Assembly: GCA_039812465.1 (NCBI GenBank)
Contig: JBDIAS010000078.1
Coordinates: 1 to 15,195 of the forward strand
Length of the DNA: 15,195 nt
Direction: 5' to 3'
Origin: Austwickia sp039812465
GTDB taxonomy: Bacteria > Actinomycetota > Actinomycetes > Actinomycetales > Dermatophilaceae
Shown: positions 1-8,297 of the stretch, piece by piece
How the letters are laid out: each line of letters opens with the position of its first letter
Numbering within the stretch: the first letter of the stretch is position 1
Notes under the pieces: generated by a model
Database searches by the model: none
Seen by the model: the letters and a program-made list of their open reading frames with translations, nothing else
What the model was told of the DNA's origin: nothing
Made by a program: the position numbers and the translations under genes

Positions 1-2
1 AC

Positions 3-179
3 CTCGAGCAGGCCATGGCCTTCCTCGCCGGGCCCGGGTCGAGCTACCCCTGGGGCGAGCTCATCGCGCCCGCGCTCCCGCTGGAGTCGCTGCCGCACGA
101 GATGCTCGCTACAGGTCGGCTGCTTCGGCGTGCGATGACACCCCTATCTCCTCATGGGTGTAGCCACACAACACCATGA
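3..179 (+). CDS. 3' end of an unidentified protein gene (partial, possibly disrupted)
   Basis: An open frame enters from the left edge and stops at TGA 177-179, giving 58 residues with no start in view. The first 35 codons (3-107) all end in G or C, which is the bias of the real genes here and is very unlikely by chance. From about position 108 this bias collapses (GCT ACA GGT, then CTT, CGT, ACA, CTA), so the last 23 codons look non-coding. Either a frameshift or rearrangement junction lies near 108, or the true C-terminus is in another frame; frame 1 continues with better bias and stops at 136-138. The readable piece contains PWGELIAPALPLESLPHEML. This faintly recalls the C-terminus of zinc-type alcohol dehydrogenases, but I would not name it. 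It runs toward lldP on the same strand. Confidence 0.35.
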   Translation, partial: LEQAMAFLAGPGSSYPWGELIAPALPLESLPHEMLATGRLLRRAMTPLSPHGCSHTTP

Positions 180-483
180 ACTGGAGGGCGAGGTCGTAGT
201 CCCCCCGAAGCCGCCTGCCACAGGGCCGCCTCCATCACGCTCTCCCATGGGCGCGCTTGCCATGGGTTGGAGTAGTAGCGTGCGTCCATCGGCTAATAGG
301 TCAGAACAGTTCGTCAGATGGGCTGCGGGTCAGACTCATTGCTGGCGACCACCGCGCCATCAGGTGCCCCGGCCCCCGCCGCGCCACCACCCTCCATCCC
401 GCGCCATCTCCTCCCTGCGACCCGTGACCCCTGCGACCCGTGACCCCTGTGACCCCTGTGACAACGACGTGCAGGAGACCTTA
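180..483. other. non-coding region upstream of lldP
   Basis: About 300 bases lie between the partial gene and the lldP start. The frame of lldP stays open back to 154, but that stretch encodes a Pro/Arg/His-rich low-complexity peptide with poor codon bias and no resemblance to permeases. The region should hold the promoter and control sites of the lldP-lutABC operon. I see two CCATGG-centred palindromes at 244-251 and 260-266, a possible -35-like TTGCCA at 257-262 without a well-spaced -10, and GTGACCCC-type tandem repeats at 416-462. No promoter can be assigned with confidence. Confidence 0.6.
416..462 (+). repeat. short tandem repeats just upstream of the lldP ribosome site
   Basis: A 16-base unit, TGCGACCCGTGACCCC, occurs twice in perfect tandem (416-431 and 432-447). 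It is followed by a shortened copy TGTGACCCC (448-456) and a remnant TGTGAC (457-462). The array ends 11 bases before the AGGAG of lldP, so it probably lies in the 5' leader or promoter of the operon. It may bind a regulator, affect leader RNA structure, or simply be a slippage product. Confidence 0.75.
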
Positions 484-2217
484 GTGACCACTCTCACCGT
501 GTCCCTCCTCGTACCCCACTCTTCGATCGCCGTCGCGACAGTCCTCCCCGAGGCCTTCACCCCTGACACCGCCCCCGTGGCCGACAGCCTCGCCATCTCA
601 GCGCTCATCGGGATGATCCCGCTGCTCACCGTGTTCCTCACCCTCGGGGTCCTCCGCTGGAAAGCGCACTGGGCTGGCCTCGCTGGTCTCGGCGCCGCCA
701 TCGGGGTGGCGATCCTCGCGTTCAAGATGCCCCCGAGCCTGGCGGCCCTGTCGGCAAGCGAGGGCGCCGTCTTTGGCGTCTTCCCCATCACGTGGATCGT
801 GCTCACCGCCATCTGGCTCTACCAAATCACCGTGGTGAGCGGCCGGTTCGAGGACCTGCGCCAGACGTTCAACCTGATCTCCGACGACCCGCGCATCCAG
901 GCGATCCTGATCGCCTTCTGCTTCGGCGGCCTCTTGGAGGCGTTGGCCGGATTCGGCGCGCCGGTCGCTATCACGGGCGTCATGCTCATGGCGGTCGGGT
1001 TCTCGGCCCTGCGCGCGGCCATCGTGGTGCTGTTGGCCAACACCGCCCCGGTGGCCTTCGGCGCCATCGCGATTCCGATCATTACCGCAGGCAACCTCAC
1101 CGGGATCCCGTACACCCAGATCGGCGCATACGTGGGCCACCAGACACCGTTCCTCGCAGCGTGGGTTCCGCTGCTGCTCGTGCTGCTCGCCGACGGCAAG
1201 CGCGGCCTGGTCCAGACGTGGAAGGCGGCCCTTCCGATCGGCCTGGCCTTCGCCATCGCGCAGTGGGCGAGCGCCACGTTCATCTCCGTCGAACTCACCG
1301 ACATCATCGCCTCGCTCGCCGGTCTGGCGGTCGGCGTGATCGTGCTGCGGTTCTGGCAGCCGGCCGGCCGCGAGGACGCACTCGCCCGCATGGCAGCCGA
1401 GCGGGAGAGGGAGACCGTCAGGTTCGGTCTGAGGCTCCCCGAAGTCGCCGACGCCCACGTGGAACGCATCACCGGTCGGCGCGTCTGGATGGCGCTCTTC
1501 CCCTACATCCTGGTGATCGCGGTCTTCTCGCTGGCCAAGCTGTGGAAGCCGCTGAGCTCCTTCCTGGCCAGCACCGACCTGAAGATTGGGTGGCCCGGGC
1601 TGCACGGCGAAGTGGTCACGGCCGCAGGCAAGCCCGTGACCAGCACGATCTACACCTTCAACTGGCTGAGCTCGCCCGGCACGCTGCTGCTGTTCACCGG
1701 CGTCATCGTCGCGATCGTCTATCGGGTGTCGGCCAGGGACGCCGTGGGCGAATTCACCGCCACCGTCGTCAAACTGAAGTTCACCTTCCTCACGATCGGA
1801 GCGGTGTTGGCCCTGGCGTACGTCATGAATCTGTCCGGTCAGACCGTGTCTATCGGCACCTGGATCGCCGGAACCGGGGCTGCGTTCGCCTTCTTCTCCC
1901 CCGTGCTCGGCTGGTTGGGCACGGCGGTCACCGGCTCGGACACCAGCGCTAACGCGCTCTTCTCGACGCTGCAGCAGACCGCAGGCCAGCAGGCGGGCAT
2001 CGATCCGACCCTGCTGGTCGCGGCCAACACGTCCGGTGGCGTGGTCGGGAAGATGATCAGCCCTCAGAACCTCACGATCGCCGCCACCGCGGTCGGCCTC
2101 ATCGGGCGCGAATCCGACATCCTGCGCAAAGTAGTGGGATGGAGCATCGGCATGCTGATCGCGCTCTGCCTGCTCGTCGGGCTCCAGTCGACGGTGCTGT
2201 CGTTCTTGCTCCCGTGA
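484..2217 (+). CDS. lldP: L-lactate permease (LctP/LldP family)
   Basis: This integral membrane transporter imports lactate (family members also take glycolate), probably with protons. I place the start at GTG 484 because AGGAG at 474-478 sits 5 bases upstream; the in-frame extension to 154 is low-complexity. The 577-residue product is close to the usual length of about 550. It has many hydrophobic segments, for example around residues 38-57, 61-82, 97-117, 139-173, 177-200, 226-236, 337-352, 399-413, 433-449, 459-480 and 553-576. Family-typical stretches are GFGAPVAITGVMLMAVGF (157-173), NTAPVAFGAIAIPI (186-199) and the conserved C-terminal block with GSDTSANALF (484-493) and MISPQNLTIA (524-533). 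The extra N-terminal residues (about 1-33) are not strongly conserved. It is first in a run with lutABC, with 52 bases to lutA and no terminator between, so co-transcription is likely. Confidence 0.95.
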   Translation: MTTLTVSLLVPHSSIAVATVLPEAFTPDTAPVADSLAISALIGMIPLLTVFLTLGVLRWKAHWAGLAGLGAAIGVAILAFKMPPSLAALSASEGAVFGVFPITWIVLTAIWLYQITVVSGRFEDLRQTFNLISDDPRIQAILIAFCFGGLLEALAGFGAPVAITGVMLMAVGFSALRAAIVVLLANTAPVAFGAIAIPIITAGNLTGIPYTQIGAYVGHQTPFLAAWVPLLLVLLADGKRGLVQTWKAALPIGLAFAIAQWASATFISVELTDIIASLAGLAVGVIVLRFWQPAGREDALARMAAERERETVRFGLRLPEVADAHVERITGRRVWMALFPYILVIAVFSLAKLWKPLSSFLASTDLKIGWPGLHGEVVTAAGKPVTSTIYTFNWLSSPGTLLLFTGVIVAIVYRVSARDAVGEFTATVVKLKFTFLTIGAVLALAYVMNLSGQTVSIGTWIAGTGAAFAFFSPVLGWLGTAVTGSDTSANALFSTLQQTAGQQAGIDPTLLVAANTSGGVVGKMISPQNLTIAATAVGLIGRESDILRKVVGWSIGMLIALCLLVGLQSTVLSFLLP

Positions 2218-2269
2218 GGCCGCCTCTAGACCCCCACGCGCCACCATCTGTCCTGACGGAGGAGACACG

Positions 2270-3073
2270 ATGACCAGCAGCACGGTCCCGGCCACCCGGG
2301 TGGCCCACCAGCGCCCTGGCGACGGGCTCACGGTCGCCCTCTTCGCCACCTGCGCCAACGACCTGATGTTCCCGGGCACGCCGAAGGCCACCACGCTGTT
2401 GCTGGAGCGCCTCGGCTGCACCGTGGTGTTCCCGGAACAGCAGACCTGTTGCGGCCAGGCGTTCACCAACACGGGTTACTTCGACGAGTCGGTCCCGCTG
2501 GTCCGAAACTACGCGGAGGCTTTCGCGCCGTACGACTACGTGGTCGGCCCCTCGGGGTCGTGCGTGGGGGCGGTCCGCCACCAGCACCCGATGCTCGCCG
2601 ACCACGCCCGCGATCCGGGACTTCGCCGCGCCGCGGAGGCGGCGGCAGCCAAGACGTACGAGCTCAGTGAGTTCCTCGTCGATGTGCTGGGCACCGTGCA
2701 CGTCGGGGCCTACTTCCCCCACAAGGTGACCTACCACCCGACGTGCCACTCCCTGCGGGTCGCCAAGGTCGGCGACCGTCCGATGCGGCTGCTGCAGGCC
2801 GTCCGGGGGATCACCGTGGAGGAGCTCGCGGACGCCGACCGGTGCTGTGGGTTCGGCGGCACGTTCGCCCTCAAGAACCCCGACATCTCGGTGGCGATGG
2901 CCGCCGATAAGGCGCGGCACGTGGCCGGTACCAACGCTGAATACCTCGTCACCGGCGACAACCTGTGCCTACTCAACATCTCCGGCGTGCTGAACCGGAT
3001 GCATAGTGGCATCAAGCCGATCCACCTGGCGGAGGTCCTCGCCTCGACCGAGTCGGAAGGAGTTCTGGCATGA
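2270..3073 (+). CDS. lutA: L-lactate utilisation protein LutA (LldE), CCG-domain iron-sulfur subunit
   Basis: This is one of three subunits of the LutABC/LldEFG complex, which oxidises L-lactate to pyruvate. The 267-residue protein has two cysteine-rich CCG domains. The first holds FATC (Cys28), TCCG (Cys60-Cys61) and SGSC (Cys98); the second holds HPTCHS (Cys159), CCGFGGTF (Cys192-Cys193) and a late Cys233. This pattern also occurs in heterodisulfide reductase and glycolate oxidase subunits, where it binds a cluster or thiol-redox centre. GGAGGAG at 2258-2264 supports ATG 2270, although about 20 residues precede the usual family start near GLTVALFATC. Its last four bases overlap the lutB start (ATGA, 3070-3073), indicating translational coupling. 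The adjacent lutB and lutC make the LutA assignment firm. Confidence 0.95.
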   Translation: MTSSTVPATRVAHQRPGDGLTVALFATCANDLMFPGTPKATTLLLERLGCTVVFPEQQTCCGQAFTNTGYFDESVPLVRNYAEAFAPYDYVVGPSGSCVGAVRHQHPMLADHARDPGLRRAAEAAAAKTYELSEFLVDVLGTVHVGAYFPHKVTYHPTCHSLRVAKVGDRPMRLLQAVRGITVEELADADRCCGFGGTFALKNPDISVAMAADKARHVAGTNAEYLVTGDNLCLLNISGVLNRMHSGIKPIHLAEVLASTESEGVLA

Positions 3074-4707
3074 CCGCGCAGTTCTTGGGACTGCCGCACC
3101 TGCGGCGGGACGCCGACGGACGTCTCACGCCCAAACCGCCCGCGGGAGATTTGATCGACTCCCCACCGTTCCCCTCGGCGGCGAGGGTCGAGCTCGGCAA
3201 GCCGGTGCAGCGAGGCAACCTGCACCACGCGATGACAACCATCCGCGATAAGCGCGCCGCTGTGGTGGCCGAGCTGGCCACCTGGGAGGAGCTGCGCTGC
3301 GCGGGTGAAGCCATCAAGAACCGCACGCTGCGACACCTCGACACCTACCTGCTGCAGCTCGAGGAGTCGCTGACTCGCGCGGGTTCCGTCGTGCACTGGG
3401 CTCGAGACGCCGCGGAGGCGAACGGGATCATCGTCGGCCTGGTCCGGGAGGCCCTGGCCGAGGCGTCGCGGGAGGCCACCATGGCGGGGACGGCAGGTCC
3501 GCTGCCGGAGGTGGTCAAGGTCAAGTCGATGGCCACCCAGGAGATCGACATGAACGAGGCCCTGGAGGCCGCCGGCATCGCCGCCTGGGAGACCGATCTC
3601 GCCGAGCTGATCGTGCAGCTCGGGCACGACCGGCCCAGCCACTTCCTCGTACCGGCAATCCACCGCAACCGCAGCGAGGTCCGCGAGATCTTCCTCGACG
3701 AGATGGCGACGTACGGCAAACCTCCGCCGGAAGGTCTCGACTCCGAACCGGCGCACCTCGCGGGCGCCGCCCGGCTGCACCTGCGCGAGAAATTCCTGCG
3801 CGCCGCGGTCGCCATCTCGGGAGCGAACTTCGCCGTCGCCGAGACCGGCACGCTCGTGGTCGTGGAGTCCGAGGGAAACGGGCGCATGTGCCTCACCCTG
3901 CCCGACACGCTCATCTCGGTCGTCGGCATCGAGAAGGTCCTGCCCACCGTGGACGACCTCGAGGTGTTCTTGCAGTTGCTGCCGCGCTCGTCCACTGCGG
4001 AGCGCATGAACCCGTACAACAGCCTGTGGACCGGCCCGACCGATGGCGACGGCCCGAAGCACACGCATGTGGTGCTCATTGACAACGGCCGGACGAACGT
4101 GCTCGCCGACGTCGCCGGCCGGGCGGCGCTGCGGTGCATCCGGTGCACGGCCTGCCTCAACGTGTGCCCCGTGTACGAAAAGGTGGGCGGCCACGCGTAC
4201 GGCTCGGTCTACCCGGGCCCGATCGGCTCCATCCTCACCCCCCAGCTGCGGGGTACGAGCTCCGCCGTGGACAGGTCGCTGCCGTACGCCTCCACTCTGT
4301 GCGGCGCGTGCTTCGACGTGTGCCCCGTGCGGATACCGATTCCCGACCTGCTCGTTCACATGCGCCACCGGGTCGTGGAGAGCAAGAAGGCCGAAGCGAG
4401 CCAGAAGGTCGCGGACAAGCGGGGGCTGCCGTTCCGCATGCACACCGAGCCCGCGCTGATGGCCTCGGCGTCCTGGCTGATGTCGGACGCGCGACGCTGG
4501 TCGGCGGCCACCAAGGCCAGCGGTCTCGGAGGGCGGCTGCTCGGACGGGCGGACCACCTCGGGCCGCTGCCGTACCCGTTGTCGAAGTGGACCAACGCCC
4601 GCGACGTGCCCATCCCGCCGACGGAGTCGTTCCGGTCGTGGTGGAAACGAGAACGCGGCGACGGCACGAGCATCAGCCCCGGCAATACCAAGGAGGAGCA
4701 GCCGTGA
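3070..4707 (+). CDS. lutB: L-lactate utilisation iron-sulfur protein LutB (LldF)
   Basis: The electron-transfer subunit of the L-lactate oxidising complex has 545 residues, slightly longer than the usual 470-490. The excess is an N-terminal tail (about 1-45) and a C-terminal tail. A LUD domain spans roughly 65-310, with FAVAETGTLVVVESEGNGR (254-272) and LPTVDDLEVFLQLLPRS (291-307) as hallmarks. The dicluster ferredoxin region follows: CIRCTACLNVCPVY (Cys356, 359, 362, 366) and CGACFDVCPVRIPI (Cys411, 414, 418), which with the outlying cysteines can hold two 4Fe-4S clusters. The C-terminal part has the conserved W-x-x-A-R-D-x-P-x-P pattern (507-516). The start overlaps the end of lutA and the stop overlaps the lutC start. 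GGAAGGAG at 3056-3063 is a good ribosome site. Confidence 0.96.
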   Translation: MTAQFLGLPHLRRDADGRLTPKPPAGDLIDSPPFPSAARVELGKPVQRGNLHHAMTTIRDKRAAVVAELATWEELRCAGEAIKNRTLRHLDTYLLQLEESLTRAGSVVHWARDAAEANGIIVGLVREALAEASREATMAGTAGPLPEVVKVKSMATQEIDMNEALEAAGIAAWETDLAELIVQLGHDRPSHFLVPAIHRNRSEVREIFLDEMATYGKPPPEGLDSEPAHLAGAARLHLREKFLRAAVAISGANFAVAETGTLVVVESEGNGRMCLTLPDTLISVVGIEKVLPTVDDLEVFLQLLPRSSTAERMNPYNSLWTGPTDGDGPKHTHVVLIDNGRTNVLADVAGRAALRCIRCTACLNVCPVYEKVGGHAYGSVYPGPIGSILTPQLRGTSSAVDRSLPYASTLCGACFDVCPVRIPIPDLLVHMRHRVVESKKAEASQKVADKRGLPFRMHTEPALMASASWLMSDARRWSAATKASGLGGRLLGRADHLGPLPYPLSKWTNARDVPIPPTESFRSWWKRERGDGTSISPGNTKEEQP

Positions 4708-5369
4708 CACCCCAGCCCTCCGCGAAGGAGGCGATCCTCACCCGGATCCGATCTGCGCTGGTCGACGTGCCTGCCGACGTGCCCCCTCAGGTCGACGCGC
4801 CGGTGACCTGGCAGTACCGGCAACCCACTCCCATGGACGACGTGCTCGCCACCTTCGTGGAGAGGGTCGAGGACTACAAGGCCACGGTGGTGCGCTGCAC
4901 GCTCGACAGAGTGTCCGACGCGATCACCGAGGCGCTGCGGGCGACCGGTGCGCGCAGCGTCGCGCTGCCCCCGGGTCTGGACGACTCGTGGCGCCAGGGT
5001 GCGGTGAGGGCGCGCGTGCCGGTCCGAATCGACGACCCGCCGCTGGCCAGAGAGGCGCTGAACGACACGCACGCCGTCGTCACGGCTGCGGCGGTGGGAG
5101 CCGCGGAGTCGGGCACGATCATGCTCGACCACGGCCCCGACCAGGGGCGCCGCGCGCTGACCCTTCTGCCGGACATCCACGTGTGCGTGGTGCTGGCCGA
5201 CCAGGTGGTCTCCGACATCCCGGAGGCGACCGGTCGCATCGCCGATGCGATCCGCGCGGGACGGCCGTGCACGTGGATCAGCGGCGGAAGCGCGACCAGT
5301 GACATCGAGCTGTCTCGCGTGGAGGGCGTCCACGGACCGAGGACCCTGTACGTCATCCTGGCCGAGTGA
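4704..5369 (+). CDS. lutC: L-lactate utilisation protein LutC (LldG), LUD domain
   Basis: This is the third subunit of the L-lactate oxidising complex, at 221 residues, the usual length. The start is GTG 4704, preceded by AGGAGGAG at 4691-4698 and overlapping the lutB stop (GTGA). The longer frame running back to 4134 is a shadow of lutB. The LUD fold is shown by THAVVTAAAVGAAESGTIML (122-141) and the C-terminal ISGGSATSDIELSRVEGVHG (192-211) followed by PRTLYVIL. The latter is the conserved G-x-S-x-T-x-D-I-E ... G-V-H-G-P signature. The N-terminal 60 residues contain the short helix typical of LutC and a Pro-rich loop. The 3' end overlaps the convergent dld gene by 17 bases, so no intergenic terminator is possible. 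Confidence 0.95.
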   Translation: MTPQPSAKEAILTRIRSALVDVPADVPPQVDAPVTWQYRQPTPMDDVLATFVERVEDYKATVVRCTLDRVSDAITEALRATGARSVALPPGLDDSWRQGAVRARVPVRIDDPPLAREALNDTHAVVTAAAVGAAESGTIMLDHGPDQGRRALTLLPDIHVCVVLADQVVSDIPEATGRIADAIRAGRPCTWISGGSATSDIELSRVEGVHGPRTLYVILAE

Positions 5370-8238
5370 CCTCCGCGAGGAGCTCCAGCACGTGGCGGTA
5401 GTCGTGCCCGGTGGCGCGGGACATGCCTAGCTCGCACGTACGGTTCGTGGACAGGTAGGCGTCGTAGGAGCGCCGCGCGACCTCGGCGGCCTCCTCGCTG
5501 CTCGCGGAAGCGGTCAGCTCCGGATGGAGCATCCCCCGGTCGCCGGCGAACCCGCAGCAGCCGACCGCGTCGGGCACGACGACCTCATGCGCGCACGCCC
5601 GCGCGCAGGCCAGCAGGTGCGGCAGGTCGCCGGAGTGCCAGTCGGAGCAGGTCGGGTGGACGACGGCGCTGCCGACCTTCGCGCGCACCCGCAGGCGCGG
5701 CAGCAGGTGCGAAGCGGTGAACGCCACCGAGTCCAGCACCGGAACCCGGGCGAATCTCTCCGCCAGCTCCCGTTCGCCGGCAGCCTCGAGGTCGGCGACG
5801 AGCTCGTGCAGGCCGTGGGTGCACGAGCTTGCGTCGGTCACGACCGGCACCGCGCCCTCCCGGGTCGCCGCCAGCAGCGAGGTGGCCGTGCGCCGCGCCA
5901 TCTCGGCGAGCCCGTCGGTGAGGCCCTTGGAGCGCCAGACGGTTCCGCAGCACAACCCGACGATGTCGCGGGGCACCTGGACGCGGACCCCTGCCCGGTC
6001 GCAGAGGGCCACGAACGCCAGCGGAGCGCCGGGAAGCGGCTGCCTCGTGTTCTCGCGTCCGTCAGCGCTGGGGTCGGTCGCCCGCCGCGCTGGTCTCGAG
6101 CCGCCGAAGATCTCGTCGAGGCAGGAGGCGAAAAGCACGACCGACCCAGGCCCCTCGCGCGTGGGTGCGTGCCGGCTGATGCCCGGGCCGGGCAGATCGT
6201 CGCCGACGAGCGGGACCACGTCCGCGGACAGCACCCGCCGGGTCGCTCCGGTGATCGATGTCAGCGCTGACGGTGACATCGTCGAGGCTAGGCGCATGCC
6301 ACCGCGCAGCCCATGAAGGACGGCGTCCCACTCCCGCGCCAAGACTCGGCCGACCGCCTGAGACACCGGAGTCTGCGCTTGCGCCCGGAAGCGCTTCATG
6401 ACCTTGCCCGTATCGATGGAAACGGGACAGTTGAGCAGGCACATCGAGTCAGCGGCACAGGTCTGCACCGCGTCATAGGTGAAGTCCGCCTCGATCGCGG
6501 CCCGACGCCCCGGCGCCGACGCAGCCATCTCCCGCATCAGCGCGATGCGTTGCCGGGGAGTGGTCGTCAGGTCGCGGGAGGGGCACACCGGCTCGCAGTA
6601 TCCGCATTCGACGCAGCGGTCGACGGCCGGGTCCACCAGCTCCGGGAGCTTGAGGTCGCGCAGGTGCGCCCGGTCGTCGTCGGTGATGATGACGCCGGGG
6701 TTCAACGTGCCCCTTTCGTCGAAGAGCGACTTGACCTCGCGCATGACCGCGTAGAGCTCGCTGCCGTACTGCCGCTCGACGAACGGCGCCATGATGCGGC
6801 CGGTGCCGTGCTCGGCCTTCAGGGAACCGTCGGCGGCCAGGATCAGGTCGACGAGATCGTCGCTGAACGCGGCGTAGGTCTCGATCTGGCGAGGATCGCG
6901 GAGGTCGGGGTTGATCATGAAGTGCAGGTTGGCGTCCTTGGCGTGGCCGAAGATCACCGCGTCGTGGTAGCCGTGACGCCCGCACAGCCGCTGGATCGCC
7001 CCCACGGTGTCGGTCAGCGCTGGCATCGGAACGACGACGTCCTCCAGCAGCGCCGTCGATCCGGCCGGTCGGGCGCCGGCCACCGCGGTGTACAGCCCCT
7101 TGCGCACCAGCCAGCTCTGGGCCCGCTCGGCGGGATCGGTGGAGAACGAGTACGGGCGGGGCAGGGCCGTCAGGGCACCCAGGCCGGCGACCGATCGTGA
7201 CAGGGCGTCGACGCGCTCCGTCAGCTCCTCGGCGGACTCGCACTGAGCCTCGATGAGCAGGGCCGTGTGATCCTGCACGTTGAGGCCGACAAGTGCCGGG
7301 ACGACCGTGGCCAGGTGCTGGGCCACCCGCAGCGAGGCGGCGTCCATGAGCTCGACGGTTGCCGCGCCGGCATCCACCAGCGCCGGCAAGGCGGACGTAG
7401 CCCCCTCGATGCGGTCGAAGACGAGCAGAGACGTGGCCAGGTGCGCGTATGCGGGCACCGTGTGAAACGTCGCCGACAAGATGAACCCAAGCGTGCCCTC
7501 GGAGCCGACCATCAGGTGGGCCAGGATGTCTGCAGGGGTGTTGAAGTCCAGGAAGGCGTTGACCCCGTAGCCCATCGTGTTCTTCATCGAGAACTGGTGG
7601 CGGATCCGGCGAACGGAGTCGGGGTTGGCGCGGACCCGCTCGCGCAGGCGTTCCAGCCCCTCGACGAGGCGTGGCTCCGCGTGCCGCAGCCGGGCATCCG
7701 CGTCGGGCGCGGCGGTGTCGAGCCGCGTGCCCGACAGCAGGAGAACCTCCAGGCCTGCCAGGGTCCGGTAGGTGTTCTTGGTGGTGCCGCACGCCATCCC
7801 GGAAGAGTTGTTCGCGACGACGCCGCCGATCGTGCACGCCACCTCGGAGGCGGGGTCAGGACCGAGGGCCCGGCCGTAGGGCGCGAGCGCAGCGTTGACG
7901 GCGCGGACGGTCGCCCCGGGCTGGCAGCGGACGGCGGCACCCTCGGCGAGGATCTCGACGCCCCGGAAGCCGCGACGGGTGTCGATCAGGAGCCCGTCGG
8001 TCTGCGCCTGACCCGACAGGGAGGTGCCGCCGGAGCGGAAGGTGACCGGGACGTCGTGGCGCGCCGCCAGGCGCACAGCTTCCGCGACGGCGTCGCCGTC
8101 CTTCGCGAGGACCACCACGCGGGGATACAGCAGGTAGTGCGACGCGTCGTGCGCCATCCGAGCCACGTCCAGTGGCCGGTCGGCCACCTGGTCCTCGCCC
8201 AGCGCCGCGCGAAGCTCGGACGCGATGCTCGTGCTCAC
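5353..8238 (-). CDS. dld: FAD-linked, iron-sulfur D-lactate dehydrogenase (Dld-II type)
   Basis: This 961-residue flavo-iron-sulfur enzyme most likely oxidises D-lactate to pyruvate and passes electrons toward quinones. A related 2-hydroxyacid such as glycolate or 2-hydroxyglutarate is possible. I chose GTG at 8238 because AGGAGG lies 5 bases upstream (plus-strand 8244-8249); the frame extends 43 codons further but only translates a tandem repeat. An FAD-binding domain comes first, with TFRSGGTSLSGQAQ (66-79) and ACTIGGVVANNSSGM (134-148). The FAD-oxidase C-terminal domain has FGHAKDANLHF (430-440) and AEHGTGR (475-481). Ferredoxin motifs follow: CVECGYCEPVCP (542-553) and CAADSMCLLNCPV (594-606). 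The last part has CCG-type motifs at Cys706, Cys763-764, HPTC 861-864 and CCGFAGDRG (894-902). Dehydrogenase, ferredoxin and CCG parts are thus fused in one chain. Its position facing lutABC supports the D-lactate assignment. Confidence 0.88.
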   Translation of the reverse strand: MSTSIASELRAALGEDQVADRPLDVARMAHDASHYLLYPRVVVLAKDGDAVAEAVRLAARHDVPVTFRSGGTSLSGQAQTDGLLIDTRRGFRGVEILAEGAAVRCQPGATVRAVNAALAPYGRALGPDPASEVACTIGGVVANNSSGMACGTTKNTYRTLAGLEVLLLSGTRLDTAAPDADARLRHAEPRLVEGLERLRERVRANPDSVRRIRHQFSMKNTMGYGVNAFLDFNTPADILAHLMVGSEGTLGFILSATFHTVPAYAHLATSLLVFDRIEGATSALPALVDAGAATVELMDAASLRVAQHLATVVPALVGLNVQDHTALLIEAQCESAEELTERVDALSRSVAGLGALTALPRPYSFSTDPAERAQSWLVRKGLYTAVAGARPAGSTALLEDVVVPMPALTDTVGAIQRLCGRHGYHDAVIFGHAKDANLHFMINPDLRDPRQIETYAAFSDDLVDLILAADGSLKAEHGTGRIMAPFVERQYGSELYAVMREVKSLFDERGTLNPGVIITDDDRAHLRDLKLPELVDPAVDRCVECGYCEPVCPSRDLTTTPRQRIALMREMAASAPGRRAAIEADFTYDAVQTCAADSMCLLNCPVSIDTGKVMKRFRAQAQTPVSQAVGRVLAREWDAVLHGLRGGMRLASTMSPSALTSITGATRRVLSADVVPLVGDDLPGPGISRHAPTREGPGSVVLFASCLDEIFGGSRPARRATDPSADGRENTRQPLPGAPLAFVALCDRAGVRVQVPRDIVGLCCGTVWRSKGLTDGLAEMARRTATSLLAATREGAVPVVTDASSCTHGLHELVADLEAAGERELAERFARVPVLDSVAFTASHLLPRLRVRAKVGSAVVHPTCSDWHSGDLPHLLACARACAHEVVVPDAVGCCGFAGDRGMLHPELTASASSEEAAEVARRSYDAYLSTNRTCELGMSRATGHDYRHVLELLAEVTRPG

Positions 8239-8243
8239 GGGAA

Positions 8244-8249
8244 CCTCCT
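8244..8249 (-). promoter_or_regulatory. ribosome binding site that fixes the dld start
   Basis: Read on the minus strand the sequence is AGGAGG, then TTCCC, then GTG. The spacing of 5 and the perfect core outweigh the longer open frame to 8367, whose extra codons are made of the 14-bp repeats. Confidence 0.85.
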
Positions 8250-8297
8250 GCGGTCGTCTGTCGCACGCCCCGACGTGGCAGGGGGCGCCACCTTCAC

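Noticed and set aside
257..299. lldP promoter from TTGCCA (257) or TTGGAG (267) with TAATAG (294)
   Set aside because: The spacings are well outside 16-18 bases for every pairing, so no promoter is called.
154..483. In-frame N-terminal extension of the lactate permease of 110 residues
   Set aside because: Low-complexity Pro/Arg/His-rich peptide with poor codon bias, partly built from the tandem repeat. GTG 484 has a proper ribosome site and gives the family length.
598..2472. 624-codon minus-strand open frame opposite lldP and lutA
   Set aside because: It crosses two genuine plus-strand genes and has the composition of an antisense frame.
2731..4710. 659-codon minus-strand open frame opposite lutB
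   Set aside because: Long antisense frames are expected in high-GC genes. lutB has clear domains and bias on the plus strand.
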